Source: Streptomyces hawaiiensis (GTDB taxonomy: Bacteria; Actinomycetota; Actinomycetes; Streptomycetales; Streptomycetaceae). From it: 64,000 bases of DNA. The translations under genes were made by a program, and so were the position numbers. Location of the stretch: assembly GCF_004803895.1 (NCBI RefSeq), contig NZ_CP021978.1, positions 4,216,001 to 4,280,000 on the forward strand, read 5' to 3'. The notes under the pieces are model-generated. The model was not told the origin of the DNA. It searched no databases and saw only the letters and a program-made list of their open reading frames with translations. Each line of letters begins with the position of its first letter. Within the stretch, counting starts at the first letter, position 1. Shown here piece after piece: positions 17,414 to 24,452 of this stretch.

Positions 17414-17729
17414 TACCGACCTCACCCCCTCCCCGTTGACCTGACGCTGCCCTTGCTCACTCCCCCACTGTGGCACCGGCCACTGACATCGCAATGCCGG
17501 TGGGCCAAGTGCCGGAACGCTTGCGCCGCACCCTAGTTGGGGCTCCGCTCCCCGTCAGCCGGATAGGGCATCGGTCACTCGATGGAATGGCTTTGGGGAG
17601 AGGTGGATGACGTACAGCGATCATCTGGCCCCCGCCTCTCGCATACTTCAGGCCCCGGATCCTGAGACGGATCCGGGGCCTGCGGGGTTCATCGGCGGCG
17701 GGGTGGTTTCCCTGCTCCGCGTGGGCCGG
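17414..17729. other. Intergenic region upstream of the M48-like gene, with the purD terminator
   Basis: About 316 bases lie between the start of the M48-like gene and the purD stop, both on the minus strand. The right part holds the purD terminator hairpin; the left part should hold the promoter of the M48-like gene. No further gene is supported. Confidence 0.5.
17649..17682 (-). terminator. purD terminator hairpin
   Basis: A 14-bp perfect inverted repeat (17649-17662 and 17669-17682, loop TGAGAC), 48 bases beyond the purD stop. Confidence 0.75.
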
Positions 17730-18980
17730 TTACGCGCCCGCCGCCTTCGCGGCGATGTCCGTGCGGTGCTGGGAGCCGTCGAGGCGGATGCGGCCGACGG
17801 CCGTGTAGGCGCGGTCGCGGGCCTCGGTGAGGTCCTTGCCGGTGGCCGTCACGGACAGGACGCGGCCGCCCGCGCTGACGACGGTGTCACCCTCCTGCCG
17901 GGTGCCGGCGTGCAGCACGTACGCATGCGGGGCGTCCTGGGCGGCGACCTCGTCGAGACCGGTGATGGGGTCGCCGGTGCGCGGGGTGCCGGGGTAGTTG
18001 TGCGAGGCGACGACCACGGTCACGGCCGCGTCGTCGCTCCAGCGCAGCGGTTCCAGGTGGGCGAGGTTGCCGGTGGCGGCGGCCATCAGCAGACCGGCGA
18101 GCGGCGTCTTGAGCCGGGCCAGGACGACCTGGGTTTCGGGGTCGCCGAACCGGGCGTTGAACTCGATCACGCGGACACCGCGCGAGGTGATCGCGAGACC
18201 GGCGTAGAGCAGGCCGGAGAACGGCGTGCCACGCCGCTGCATCTCGTCCACGGTCGGCTGCAGCACGGTCTGCATCACTTCGTCGACCAGCTTCGGGTCG
18301 GCCCACGGCAGCGGAGAGTACGCGCCCATGCCGCCGGTGTTGGGGCCCTCGTCGCCGTCCAGCGCGCGCTTGAAGTCCTGGGCGGGCTGGAGGGGGACGA
18401 CCGTCTCGCCGTCGGTGACGGCGAACAGGGAGACCTCGGGGCCGTCGAGGTACTCCTCGATGACCACGCGCTCGCAGGCCGCCGCGTGGGCCCGGGCCGC
18501 TTCGAGATCGTCGGTGACGACGACGCCCTTGCCGGCGGCGAGCCCGTCGTCCTTCACGACGTACGGAGCGCCGAAGGCGTCGAGGGCCGTGTCGGCCTCC
18601 TTCGGTGTCGTGCAGACGTACGACCGGGCCGTGGGCACCTCGGCCGCCGCCATGACGTCCTTCGCGAAGGCCTTGGAGCCCTCGAGCTGCGCGGCCGGGC
18701 CGGACGGGCCGAACACCGGGATGCCCGCGTCGCGCACGGCGTCGGCGACACCGGCGACCAGCGGGGCCTCCGGGCCGACGACCACGAGCTCCGCGCCGAG
18801 GCGGGTGGCGAGCGCGGTGACGGCGGCGCCGTCCAGGGCGTCGACCTGGTGCAGCTCGGCGACCTCGGCGATGCCGGCGTTGCCGGGGGCGCAGTGCAGC
18901 GCGGTGACATCGGGGTCGTGGGACAGGGAGTGGCACAGGGCGTGTTCGCGGGCGCCGCTGCCGATGACGAGGACCTTCAC
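17730..18980 (-). CDS. purD: Phosphoribosylamine-glycine ligase PurD (416 aa)
   Basis: ATP-grasp ligase that adds glycine to phosphoribosylamine, the second step of purine synthesis and the step after PurF. It begins with KVLVIGSGAREHALC, has GPSGPAAQLEGSKAFAKD, the ATP-grasp lid region APYVVKDDGLAAGKGV, and the metal-site motif EFNARFGDPETQ. Length is standard. It is a single-gene unit between dnaX and the M48-like gene; the dnaX stop lies 130 bases upstream on the same strand. Confidence 0.97.
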   Translation of the reverse strand: MKVLVIGSGAREHALCHSLSHDPDVTALHCAPGNAGIAEVAELHQVDALDGAAVTALATRLGAELVVVGPEAPLVAGVADAVRDAGIPVFGPSGPAAQLEGSKAFAKDVMAAAEVPTARSYVCTTPKEADTALDAFGAPYVVKDDGLAAGKGVVVTDDLEAARAHAAACERVVIEEYLDGPEVSLFAVTDGETVVPLQPAQDFKRALDGDEGPNTGGMGAYSPLPWADPKLVDEVMQTVLQPTVDEMQRRGTPFSGLLYAGLAITSRGVRVIEFNARFGDPETQVVLARLKTPLAGLLMAAATGNLAHLEPLRWSDDAAVTVVVASHNYPGTPRTGDPITGLDEVAAQDAPHAYVLHAGTRQEGDTVVSAGGRVLSVTATGKDLTEARDRAYTAVGRIRLDGSQHRTDIAAKAAGA

Positions 18981-19110
18981 GGGGGTCAGCCTAACGGGAG
19001 ACGCCGGGTTCCCCTTGTGCGGGCTTCCGAAGGGACGGGGGAACGTGAGCTGGAGGTTCCTCCAAGAAGGGGGCGCGTCCTCCTCCGAAGGGCCCGCATT
19101 CGGAACACGG

Positions 19111-21579
19111 CTATTCGTTCGTGAACTCCTCGACCACCGTCGCTCCCAGCTCCCGGACGATCAGCTCTTGGCCGGAGAGGGCCGACTCGTCGAGGTCGGG
19201 GTCGTCGTCCTCGGGGATGTCCTCCTCGACGGAGACGTGCCGGGGCCGCGGGGCCGAGGGCTGGGGGACGGAGGCGGTCGGCGCGGAGGCCGGGGCGGAG
19301 GCGGAGGCGGCTGCGCGGCTGCTCGACTGCTGGGTGGGGGCGGCCGGAGGAGCCGGCTGAGACGGGGCCGGGCGCTGGGCCGTTGCCGTACCGCCTGTTG
19401 CGTTGTACCCGCCACCACCACCGGTGCTGTAGCCGCCACCGCCGCCGAAACCGGAGGGGCCGCCCGGTGCCGGGGGCGCGGAGCCGCCCGAGGGGTCGAC
19501 GATCGCCTCGATCTTCCACTGGACGTTGAACTGCTCGCCCAGCGCCTGCCGCAGCACGTCCTCGCTGCCGCTACTCAGGAAGTTGTCCCGCGCGCCCGCG
19601 TTGACGAAGCCGAGCTGGAGTGTCGTGCCGTCGAAGCCGGTCACCTGGGCGTTCTGACTGAGCAGGATCCAGGTGAAGCGCCGGCGGTTCTTGACCGCCT
19701 CCAGGATGTTCGGCCAGAGCATGCGGGGGTCGACACTGCCTCCGCCCGTGGGAGCGGGGGCGGGAGGCGGGGTGGTCGGGGCCGGAGCCGGAGCCGGGGG
19801 CTGGGCCGTCGGTGGGGTGCTGGGGGCGGGGGTGCTCGTCGGCGAGGTGTTCGCCGGTGGAGTGTTCGCCGGTGGGGTGTTCGAGGCGGCCGCGCCCGGG
19901 GCGGCCGTGGGCCAGCCGCCGGGGCGACGGCCGCCGCTGCCGGCGGAGGCGGCGGTGGGCCAGGCACCGGGTGCGGGCTGGGCCTCCCGGCCGGGGGCCG
20001 GGGCTTCTGCGGGGGCTCCGGGGCTTTCGGAGGCGCCGCGGCCGCCCTGGGCGCCGGGAGCAGGGGCATGCCCCTGCGGGGTGGCCGGTGCCGACGGCGG
20101 CGCGCTCTGGGCCGCTGCCGGGGCGGGAGCAGGGGCAGGGGCAGGTGCAGGGGTGGGGGCGGGAGGAGCGGAGCCGGCCGCCGCGGCCGACGTGTGGCCG
20201 CCACCGCCGCTGCCGGCCGCAGCGCCGCCGTTGCCCGGTGCTCCGGACGCCCGGACCGCCGCACGGGCAGCGGCCGGGCCGCCGCTCGCCGGCACCGGAC
20301 CGCCCGTCGGCACCGGACCGCCGCCACCCGCCTGGACCGGAGCGGCCGCCGCTCCCCCGTGGCTCTCCGGCCCGGGTACGTATCCCATGGCGGGCATGCC
20401 GGACGGGCCCGCGGAGTAGTTCACCCCGCGCTCGATCCGGTCGAGGCGGGCCATGACGGAGCGCTCGTCGCCGTAGGCGGCCGGCAGCAGGACGCGGGCG
20501 CAGATCAGCTCGAGTTGGAGGCGGGGCGAGTGGGCGCCGCGCATCTCGGTCAGGCCCTCGTTGACGAGGTCGGCGGCCCGGCTCAGCTCGGCGGGGCCGA
20601 AGGTGCCGGCCTGGGCCTGCATGCGCTCGATCACGTCGGCGGGGGCGTCGATGAGCCCCTTCTCCGCCGCGTCCGGGACGGCGGCGAGGATCACCAGGTC
20701 GCGCAGCCGCTCCAGGAGGTCGGCGACGAAGCGGCGGGGGTCGTTCCCACTCTCGATCACGTGGTCCACGACCTCGAAGGCCGCGGCTCCGTCACCGGTG
20801 GCGAAGGCCTCGACGACGGAGTCGAGGAGGGAGCCGTCGGTGTATCCGAGCAGGGCGGTGGCCATGGCGTATGTCACACCGTCCGCCGCGGCGCCGGCGA
20901 GGAGCTGGTCCATGACGGACATGGAGTCACGCACGGACCCGCCGCCCGCCCGCACGACGAGCGGGAGCACGCCGTCCTCGACCGGGATGGCCTCCTTCTG
21001 GCACACCTGTCCGAGGTACTCCCGGAGCGTGCCGGGGGGGACGAGCCGGAAGGGGTAGTGGTGGGTCCGGGACCGGATCGTCCCGATGACCTTCTCGGGC
21101 TCGGTGGTCGCGAAGATGAACTTGAGATGCTCCGGCGGCTCCTCGACGACCTTCAGCAGCGCGTTGAAGCCGGCCGACGTGACCATGTGGGCCTCGTCGA
21201 TGATGTAGATCTTGTACCGGCTGCCGGCGGGCCCGAAGAAGGCCTTTTCGCGCAGGTCACGGGCGTCGTCCACACCACCGTGGGAAGCGGCGTCGATCTC
21301 GATGACGTCGATGGAACCGGGGCCGTTGCGCGCGAGGTCCTGACAGGACTGGCACTCACCGCAGGGCGTCGGCGTGGGCCCCTGCTCGCAGTTCAGGCAG
21401 CGGGCCAGGATGCGGGCGCTGGTCGTCTTGCCACAGCCGCGCGGCCCGCTGAACAGGTACGCGTGGTTGACCCGGTTGTTCCGCAGCGCCTGCTGCAACG
21501 GGTCGGTGACATGCTCCTGCCCGATGACCTCGGCGAAGGTCTCCGGGCGGTAGCGGCGGTACAGAGCGAGAGACGACAC
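19111..21579 (-). CDS. dnaX: DNA polymerase III subunits gamma/tau DnaX (822 aa)
   Basis: Clamp-loader motor. Walker A is GPRGCGKTTSA near residue 43, the zinc module is CLNCEQGPTPTPCGECQSC, and Walker B is IIDEAHMV. Domain III ends near residue 370. A Pro/Ala/Gly-rich linker of about 290 residues, typical of Streptomyces, precedes the tau C-terminal domain that contacts polymerase (PNILEAVKNRRRFTWILLSQ). No slippery A-run for a gamma frameshift is visible. I chose the GTG at 21579, since the family begins SSLALYRRYRPE. A TATAAC hexamer 9 bases upstream suggests a nearly leaderless mRNA. Confidence 0.94.
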   Translation of the reverse strand: MSSLALYRRYRPETFAEVIGQEHVTDPLQQALRNNRVNHAYLFSGPRGCGKTTSARILARCLNCEQGPTPTPCGECQSCQDLARNGPGSIDVIEIDAASHGGVDDARDLREKAFFGPAGSRYKIYIIDEAHMVTSAGFNALLKVVEEPPEHLKFIFATTEPEKVIGTIRSRTHHYPFRLVPPGTLREYLGQVCQKEAIPVEDGVLPLVVRAGGGSVRDSMSVMDQLLAGAAADGVTYAMATALLGYTDGSLLDSVVEAFATGDGAAAFEVVDHVIESGNDPRRFVADLLERLRDLVILAAVPDAAEKGLIDAPADVIERMQAQAGTFGPAELSRAADLVNEGLTEMRGAHSPRLQLELICARVLLPAAYGDERSVMARLDRIERGVNYSAGPSGMPAMGYVPGPESHGGAAAAPVQAGGGGPVPTGGPVPASGGPAAARAAVRASGAPGNGGAAAGSGGGGHTSAAAAGSAPPAPTPAPAPAPAPAPAAAQSAPPSAPATPQGHAPAPGAQGGRGASESPGAPAEAPAPGREAQPAPGAWPTAASAGSGGRRPGGWPTAAPGAAASNTPPANTPPANTSPTSTPAPSTPPTAQPPAPAPAPTTPPPAPAPTGGGSVDPRMLWPNILEAVKNRRRFTWILLSQNAQVTGFDGTTLQLGFVNAGARDNFLSSGSEDVLRQALGEQFNVQWKIEAIVDPSGGSAPPAPGGPSGFGGGGGYSTGGGGGYNATGGTATAQRPAPSQPAPPAAPTQQSSSRAAASASAPASAPTASVPQPSAPRPRHVSVEEDIPEDDDPDLDESALSGQELIVRELGATVVEEFTNE

Positions 21580-21647
21580 GCATACGAGGTTATAGGCGCC
21601 CACTGACATCGGGCCCCGGCGAGGAGATCCGGGTCCGGGAACGCAGA

Positions 21648-21742
21648 CGCCCCCCACGCACCCGCCAGAGCCGACCTACCCTTGCTGCCTTCCGGCCCTG
21701 GGGGAGTTCAGTCAGATAGCGCCGCGTGAGGGGCTGCGCCAA
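21648..21742 (-). ncRNA. ffs: 4.5S signal recognition particle RNA
   Basis: On the minus strand the segment near 21675-21700 reads GGGCCGGAAGGCAGCAAGGG, the conserved domain IV of bacterial SRP RNA that binds Ffh. The 5' part (GCGCAGCCCCTCACGC) pairs with the 3' part (GCGTGGGGGGCGTCTGCG), closing a single long hairpin of about 95 bases. It lies just upstream of dnaX, its usual place in Streptomyces. The ends are accurate to about 5 bases. Confidence 0.88.
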
Positions 21743-21810
21743 GGTTACCTGATGTCGGGGGCGGGGAACGAGTTCGCGAGCACTCCTCTCGGTCATGTAA
21801 TGTTCCTGGC

Positions 21811-21895
21811 GGAGGATTCGCCTAGAGGCCTAGGGCGCACGCTTGGAAAGCGTGTTGGGGGCAACCCCTCACGAGTTCGAATCTCGTATCCTCCG
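21811..21895 (+). tRNA. tRNA-Ser (anticodon GGA)
   Basis: An 85-base class II tRNA with a long variable arm (TTGGGGGCAACCCCTC). Acceptor GGAGGAT/ATCCTCC, anticodon loop TTGGAAA (GGA). CCA is encoded at 21896-21898. A TAATGT -10-like hexamer lies at about 21798. Confidence 0.95.
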
Positions 21896-21920
21896 CCAGT
21901 GCCTCACCGGGCACGATGTC

Positions 21921-21952
21921 GAAGGGCCCCACCGTTCGCGGTGGGGCCCTTC
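21921..21952. terminator. Bidirectional terminator after tRNA-Ser
   Basis: A 13-bp perfect inverted repeat (21921-21933 and 21940-21952) followed on the plus strand by TTCGGTT. It lies between the 3' ends of tRNA-Ser and the amphi-Trp gene. Confidence 0.75.
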
Positions 21953-21963
21953 TTCGGTTCCGC

Positions 21964-22299
21964 TCAAGAGGATTTCGCAGCGGATCGTTTCGCGCTCTTG
22001 GTTCTGCCGGCGCCCGTGCTCCTTCGGGCCGCGCCGGCCGGTGCGTTCTTCCGCTGGGGCGTCGCCCGCGTCGGTGCGGTCGGCCACTTCAGCTCGATCT
22101 CCAGCTCGATCTCGCCGTCACCGATCTCTACCTCCATCTCGCTGTGAAGGTCGTCGGGGATGCGCAGACCCAGCGTTCCGGGACCGAGTTCCAGCTCCGC
22201 GTCCCCACCTTCCCTCAGCGCGTCCGCGAGTGCCGTGAGCTGGTCTGCGGCCTCTTGGCGGGACAGCGAGCGCTTCTGCTCGAACTTGAGGTCCTTCAT
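21964..22299 (-). CDS. amphi-Trp domain protein (111 aa)
   Basis: Residues 1-72 (MKDLKFEQKRSLSRQEAADQ at the start, ending in IELKWP) match the small amphi-Trp family, which has alternating strands and a terminal Trp. A basic Ala/Lys/Arg tail of about 40 residues follows (APAGAARRSTGAGRTKSAK), which could bind nucleic acid. The family is found in archaea and actinobacteria and its function is not known. Confidence 0.75.
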   Translation of the reverse strand: MKDLKFEQKRSLSRQEAADQLTALADALREGGDAELELGPGTLGLRIPDDLHSEMEVEIGDGEIELEIELKWPTAPTRATPQRKNAPAGAARRSTGAGRTKSAKRSAAKSS

Positions 22300-22365
22300 G
22301 GGGCCCTCCGATGTGGCGCAAAAGAGTGGATAAACACATTTTGGCGTGATGCGTGGCCTCGCGCG

Positions 22366-22590
22366 TCAGTCACCCGTCTCCGGACCCCAGTGCTCGGGCC
22401 CCGCTCCGCGCCAGTCGATCCACGACACGTGCGCCACGTCCGCCGGGTCGATCTCCAGGCCGGCACGGCGGAGGAACTCCGCGACGTCGGCGACGTTGTG
22501 GGCGAGCCCGAGGATCTCGCCGTCCACGCGGACGCGCCGGCCGCCCGAGGGCGACGGCGGATGCACGATCACACGAATCGGTCCGGCCAT
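22366..22590 (-). CDS. Small conserved hypothetical protein (74 aa)
   Basis: Not recognised. The soluble sequence begins MAGPIRVIVHPPSPSGGRRV and ends WIDWRGAGPEHWGPETGD. The ATG at 22590 has GAAGG a few bases upstream; the longer frame to 22698 lacks a ribosome site. It precedes the amphi-Trp gene on the same strand by 66 bases. Confidence 0.6.
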   Translation of the reverse strand: MAGPIRVIVHPPSPSGGRRVRVDGEILGLAHNVADVAEFLRRAGLEIDPADVAHVSWIDWRGAGPEHWGPETGD

Positions 22591-22634
22591 GCCTTCAGGA
22601 TCGTCCGGGACGTACGGTCCCGCAGGCCGGCACG

Positions 22635-22868
22635 TCACCGGGGGAGCCGCCCGCTCGCGTCCCGGGCTGTCCGGGCCCGCTCTCGCAGCTCCCACCACGC
22701 CGCGGGACTAGGCCCTCGCTGCTGCCAGTAGGGGTGGAAGAACGCCTGAACCGACAGCCGGTACAGACGCCGGCGCAGCTCGGTGCGGCCGGGCCGAGCG
22801 GCGAGCTGCCGGTAGGTGGCACTCCACTCCCGTTGCGCCCGGACGAGATCGTCGGGAAACGTTCGCAT
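22635..22868 (-). CDS. Small conserved hypothetical protein (77 aa)
   Basis: Not recognised. An Arg- and Trp-rich helical sequence, for example DDLVRAQREWSATYRQL and SVQAFFHPYWQQRG. Start is taken at the ATG (22868); a TTG four codons upstream is possible. No convincing ribosome site is present. It heads a run of small minus-strand genes divergent from the gene at 22992. Confidence 0.55.
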   Translation of the reverse strand: MRTFPDDLVRAQREWSATYRQLAARPGRTELRRRLYRLSVQAFFHPYWQQRGPSPAAWWELRERARTARDASGRLPR

Positions 22869-22991
22869 GGCCGGATTCAATCATGTGTTCGATTTTTTAG
22901 GCCACTACAGCGCCTCTCTTACGTCTCGGTTCGGGCACCGGACGGGGACAGCAGCAGCGCGAGAGGCCCGAGTAGGCGCATACTGAAGCCA

Positions 22992-23213
22992 ATGACTAAG
23001 CCTGCTGCTCATAAGCGTCACCTGCCTACCAGCCCCTTCAAGGCTCCGGTCGCGCCAGCCCCCAAGCACTTCGCCGTGGGTGACCAGGTCACCCACGACA
23101 TGTACGGGCTCGGCCGGGTCATCGGCATCGAGGACGGAATCGCCGCGCTCGTCGACTTCGGTTCGGCGCAGATGCGGATCCTCAGTCCGTACGCCAAGAT
23201 GACCAAGCTGTAG
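22992..23213 (+). CDS. Small conserved protein with an SH3-like segment (73 aa)
   Basis: A basic N-terminus (MTKPAAHKRHLPTSPFKAP) precedes a compact beta-rich segment, FAVGDQVTHDMYGLGRVIGI, that resembles the start of CarD/UvrD-type Tudor folds. These bind RNA polymerase or nucleic acid, but that role is only a guess here. A hairpin (GTGCCC/GGGCAC, 23221-23237) follows the stop. The same reading frame remains open after the stop codon (see findings). Confidence 0.7.
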   Translation: MTKPAAHKRHLPTSPFKAPVAPAPKHFAVGDQVTHDMYGLGRVIGIEDGIAALVDFGSAQMRILSPYAKMTKL

Positions 23214-23294
23214 GACCTTCGTGCCCGGTCAGGGCACGCCTGGCCCTCCCCTGGGCCAGTAACGGAAAAGAGACCTCTCATCGAACCGACTTCG

Positions 23295-23468
23295 TTGTTC
23301 TCCGCCGTGGAAGGGCAAACCCGCTGTTCCAGCGCGGCGTCGCCGACTCCGGCGACCAACCCCTTCCAGGCCCCGGACTTCGGGGAGGACGAAACCTTCC
23401 CGCTCGAGGACGTGACGGAGCAGCAGCCCGCCGCGACCGGGCGTCCGGCGCGCCGCAGGGCGGCTTAG
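23295..23468 (+). CDS. Possible small ORF with no ATG/GTG start (about 57 aa)
   Basis: Between 23214 and 23468 one frame is open with Streptomyces-like third positions and encodes LFSAVEGQTRCSSAASPTPA, then an acidic stretch and a basic end, RPARRRAA. Only TTG (23295) or a late GTG (23307) could start it. An ATC at 23280 has GAGA six bases upstream. The frame is the one used by the preceding gene, beyond its TAG stop. It may be a real small protein with a rare start, or a degraded gene. Confidence 0.35.
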   Translation: MFSAVEGQTRCSSAASPTPATNPFQAPDFGEDETFPLEDVTEQQPAATGRPARRRAA

Positions 23469-23483
23469 TTCCCCAGAGACCTG

Positions 23484-23990
23484 TCAGTTCTGGGACGCGT
23501 GATCGCCCGTGCGGTCCGACGTCGGCCAGACGTACGGCAGGTCGTCGGGTACGCCCGGAAAGAGGGTCGCGTAGGTCGTGGGGTCCTTGCGGACCAAGGC
23601 CGAGCGGTGGCTCTCATGGAAGGGGTCGTCGCCGAGCCAGGGCGGGAGTTCGCCCTCGGCGGCCAGTCGGTGCTGGTCACGGATCGGGGCGTGAGGGCGG
23701 GTCACCGCCAGGTCGGCCACGAGCGTCGCCGCGCAGGTGTCCTGATGGCCCTGTTCGCGCCAGACTCGGCAGATCTCCAAGCCGTAGCGGACCAGCGCCT
23801 CCTCGTAGCCGAGCCACATCTTCACGGCCGGGTGACGGCGCCACCCGTAGCCGGGGACGACCAGGCCGCGCAGGACCTGCAGAGCCTCGACTCGTTGTTT
23901 GCCGAGCCGTCGGCGGTCTAGGGCCAGGGCCGTGGTGCGGAAGTCGGGGTAGGGCAGAAAGGTCTGCATGCCGTTGTCGGTGATCCTCAC
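23484..23990 (-). CDS. Pyrimidine-dimer DNA glycosylase-related (MSMEG_6728-type) protein (168 aa)
   Basis: The sequence MQTFLPYPDF followed by ALDRRRLGKQRVEALQVLRG is the hallmark of a family annotated as related to pyrimidine-dimer DNA glycosylases. Conserved Trp/His residues follow in WRRHPAVKMWLGYEEALVRY. Activity is not established for most members. I took the GTG at 23990 because it overlaps the upstream stop by four bases (GTGA); the ATG at 23969, which gives 161 residues, is the family's usual start. Confidence 0.75.
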   Translation of the reverse strand: MRITDNGMQTFLPYPDFRTTALALDRRRLGKQRVEALQVLRGLVVPGYGWRRHPAVKMWLGYEEALVRYGLEICRVWREQGHQDTCAATLVADLAVTRPHAPIRDQHRLAAEGELPPWLGDDPFHESHRSALVRKDPTTYATLFPGVPDDLPYVWPTSDRTGDHASQN

Positions 23991-24439
23991 CGTGCGTCGG
24001 TGCGCGTTCGGCGCCGGCTGAGGGCGAGGGCCAGACCGATCATGGCGATGCCCAGGACGAAGTGGAGCCAGTCGTCCGCGGTGTTCAGCGGGACGAAGTT
24101 GGCGTCGCTGTCGTGGCCGACGGACAGGCCGTACACCCACAGCACCAGGTAGACGGCGCCGCCGACCAGCAGATACGAGTACGCCCCGGCGGCCGTGCCG
24201 GCGAGGGTGAGACCGGCGAGGCCGTAGGCCAGGTGCACGAGGTTGTGCAGGATCGAGACCTGGAACAGGCCGAACAGTTCGGCGCCCGAGTCGTGGGACG
24301 CGAACTCCAGCGAGCCGTAGTCGGTGGTGATGCCGGGGATGAAGCCCAGTACGCCGACCACGAGGAAGACGAGGCCGAACAGCAGAGCGGCCTGCTGGAC
24401 GGGGGTGCGGGCGGCGCGGTGGGACGCGGGTGTGGTCAT
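23987..24439 (-). CDS. DUF4383 membrane protein (150 aa)
   Basis: Four hydrophobic segments are visible: LLFGLVFLVVGVLGFI near residue 20, HLAYGLAGLTLAGTAAG, YLLVGGAVYLVLWVYGL, and FVLGIAMIGLALAL near the end. The pattern and length fit DUF4383, a family of small actinobacterial integral membrane proteins of unknown role. It starts 13 bases after the phosphatase gene on the same strand and overlaps the next gene. Confidence 0.8.
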   Translation of the reverse strand: MTTPASHRAARTPVQQAALLFGLVFLVVGVLGFIPGITTDYGSLEFASHDSGAELFGLFQVSILHNLVHLAYGLAGLTLAGTAAGAYSYLLVGGAVYLVLWVYGLSVGHDSDANFVPLNTADDWLHFVLGIAMIGLALALSRRRTRTDAR

Positions 24440-24452
24440 GGCCGGTGGCTCC

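Noticed and set aside
19111..21579. Programmed frameshift producing a separate gamma subunit in dnaX
   Set aside because: No A-rich slippery heptamer or stop in a shifted frame at the expected place was seen in this GC-rich gene.
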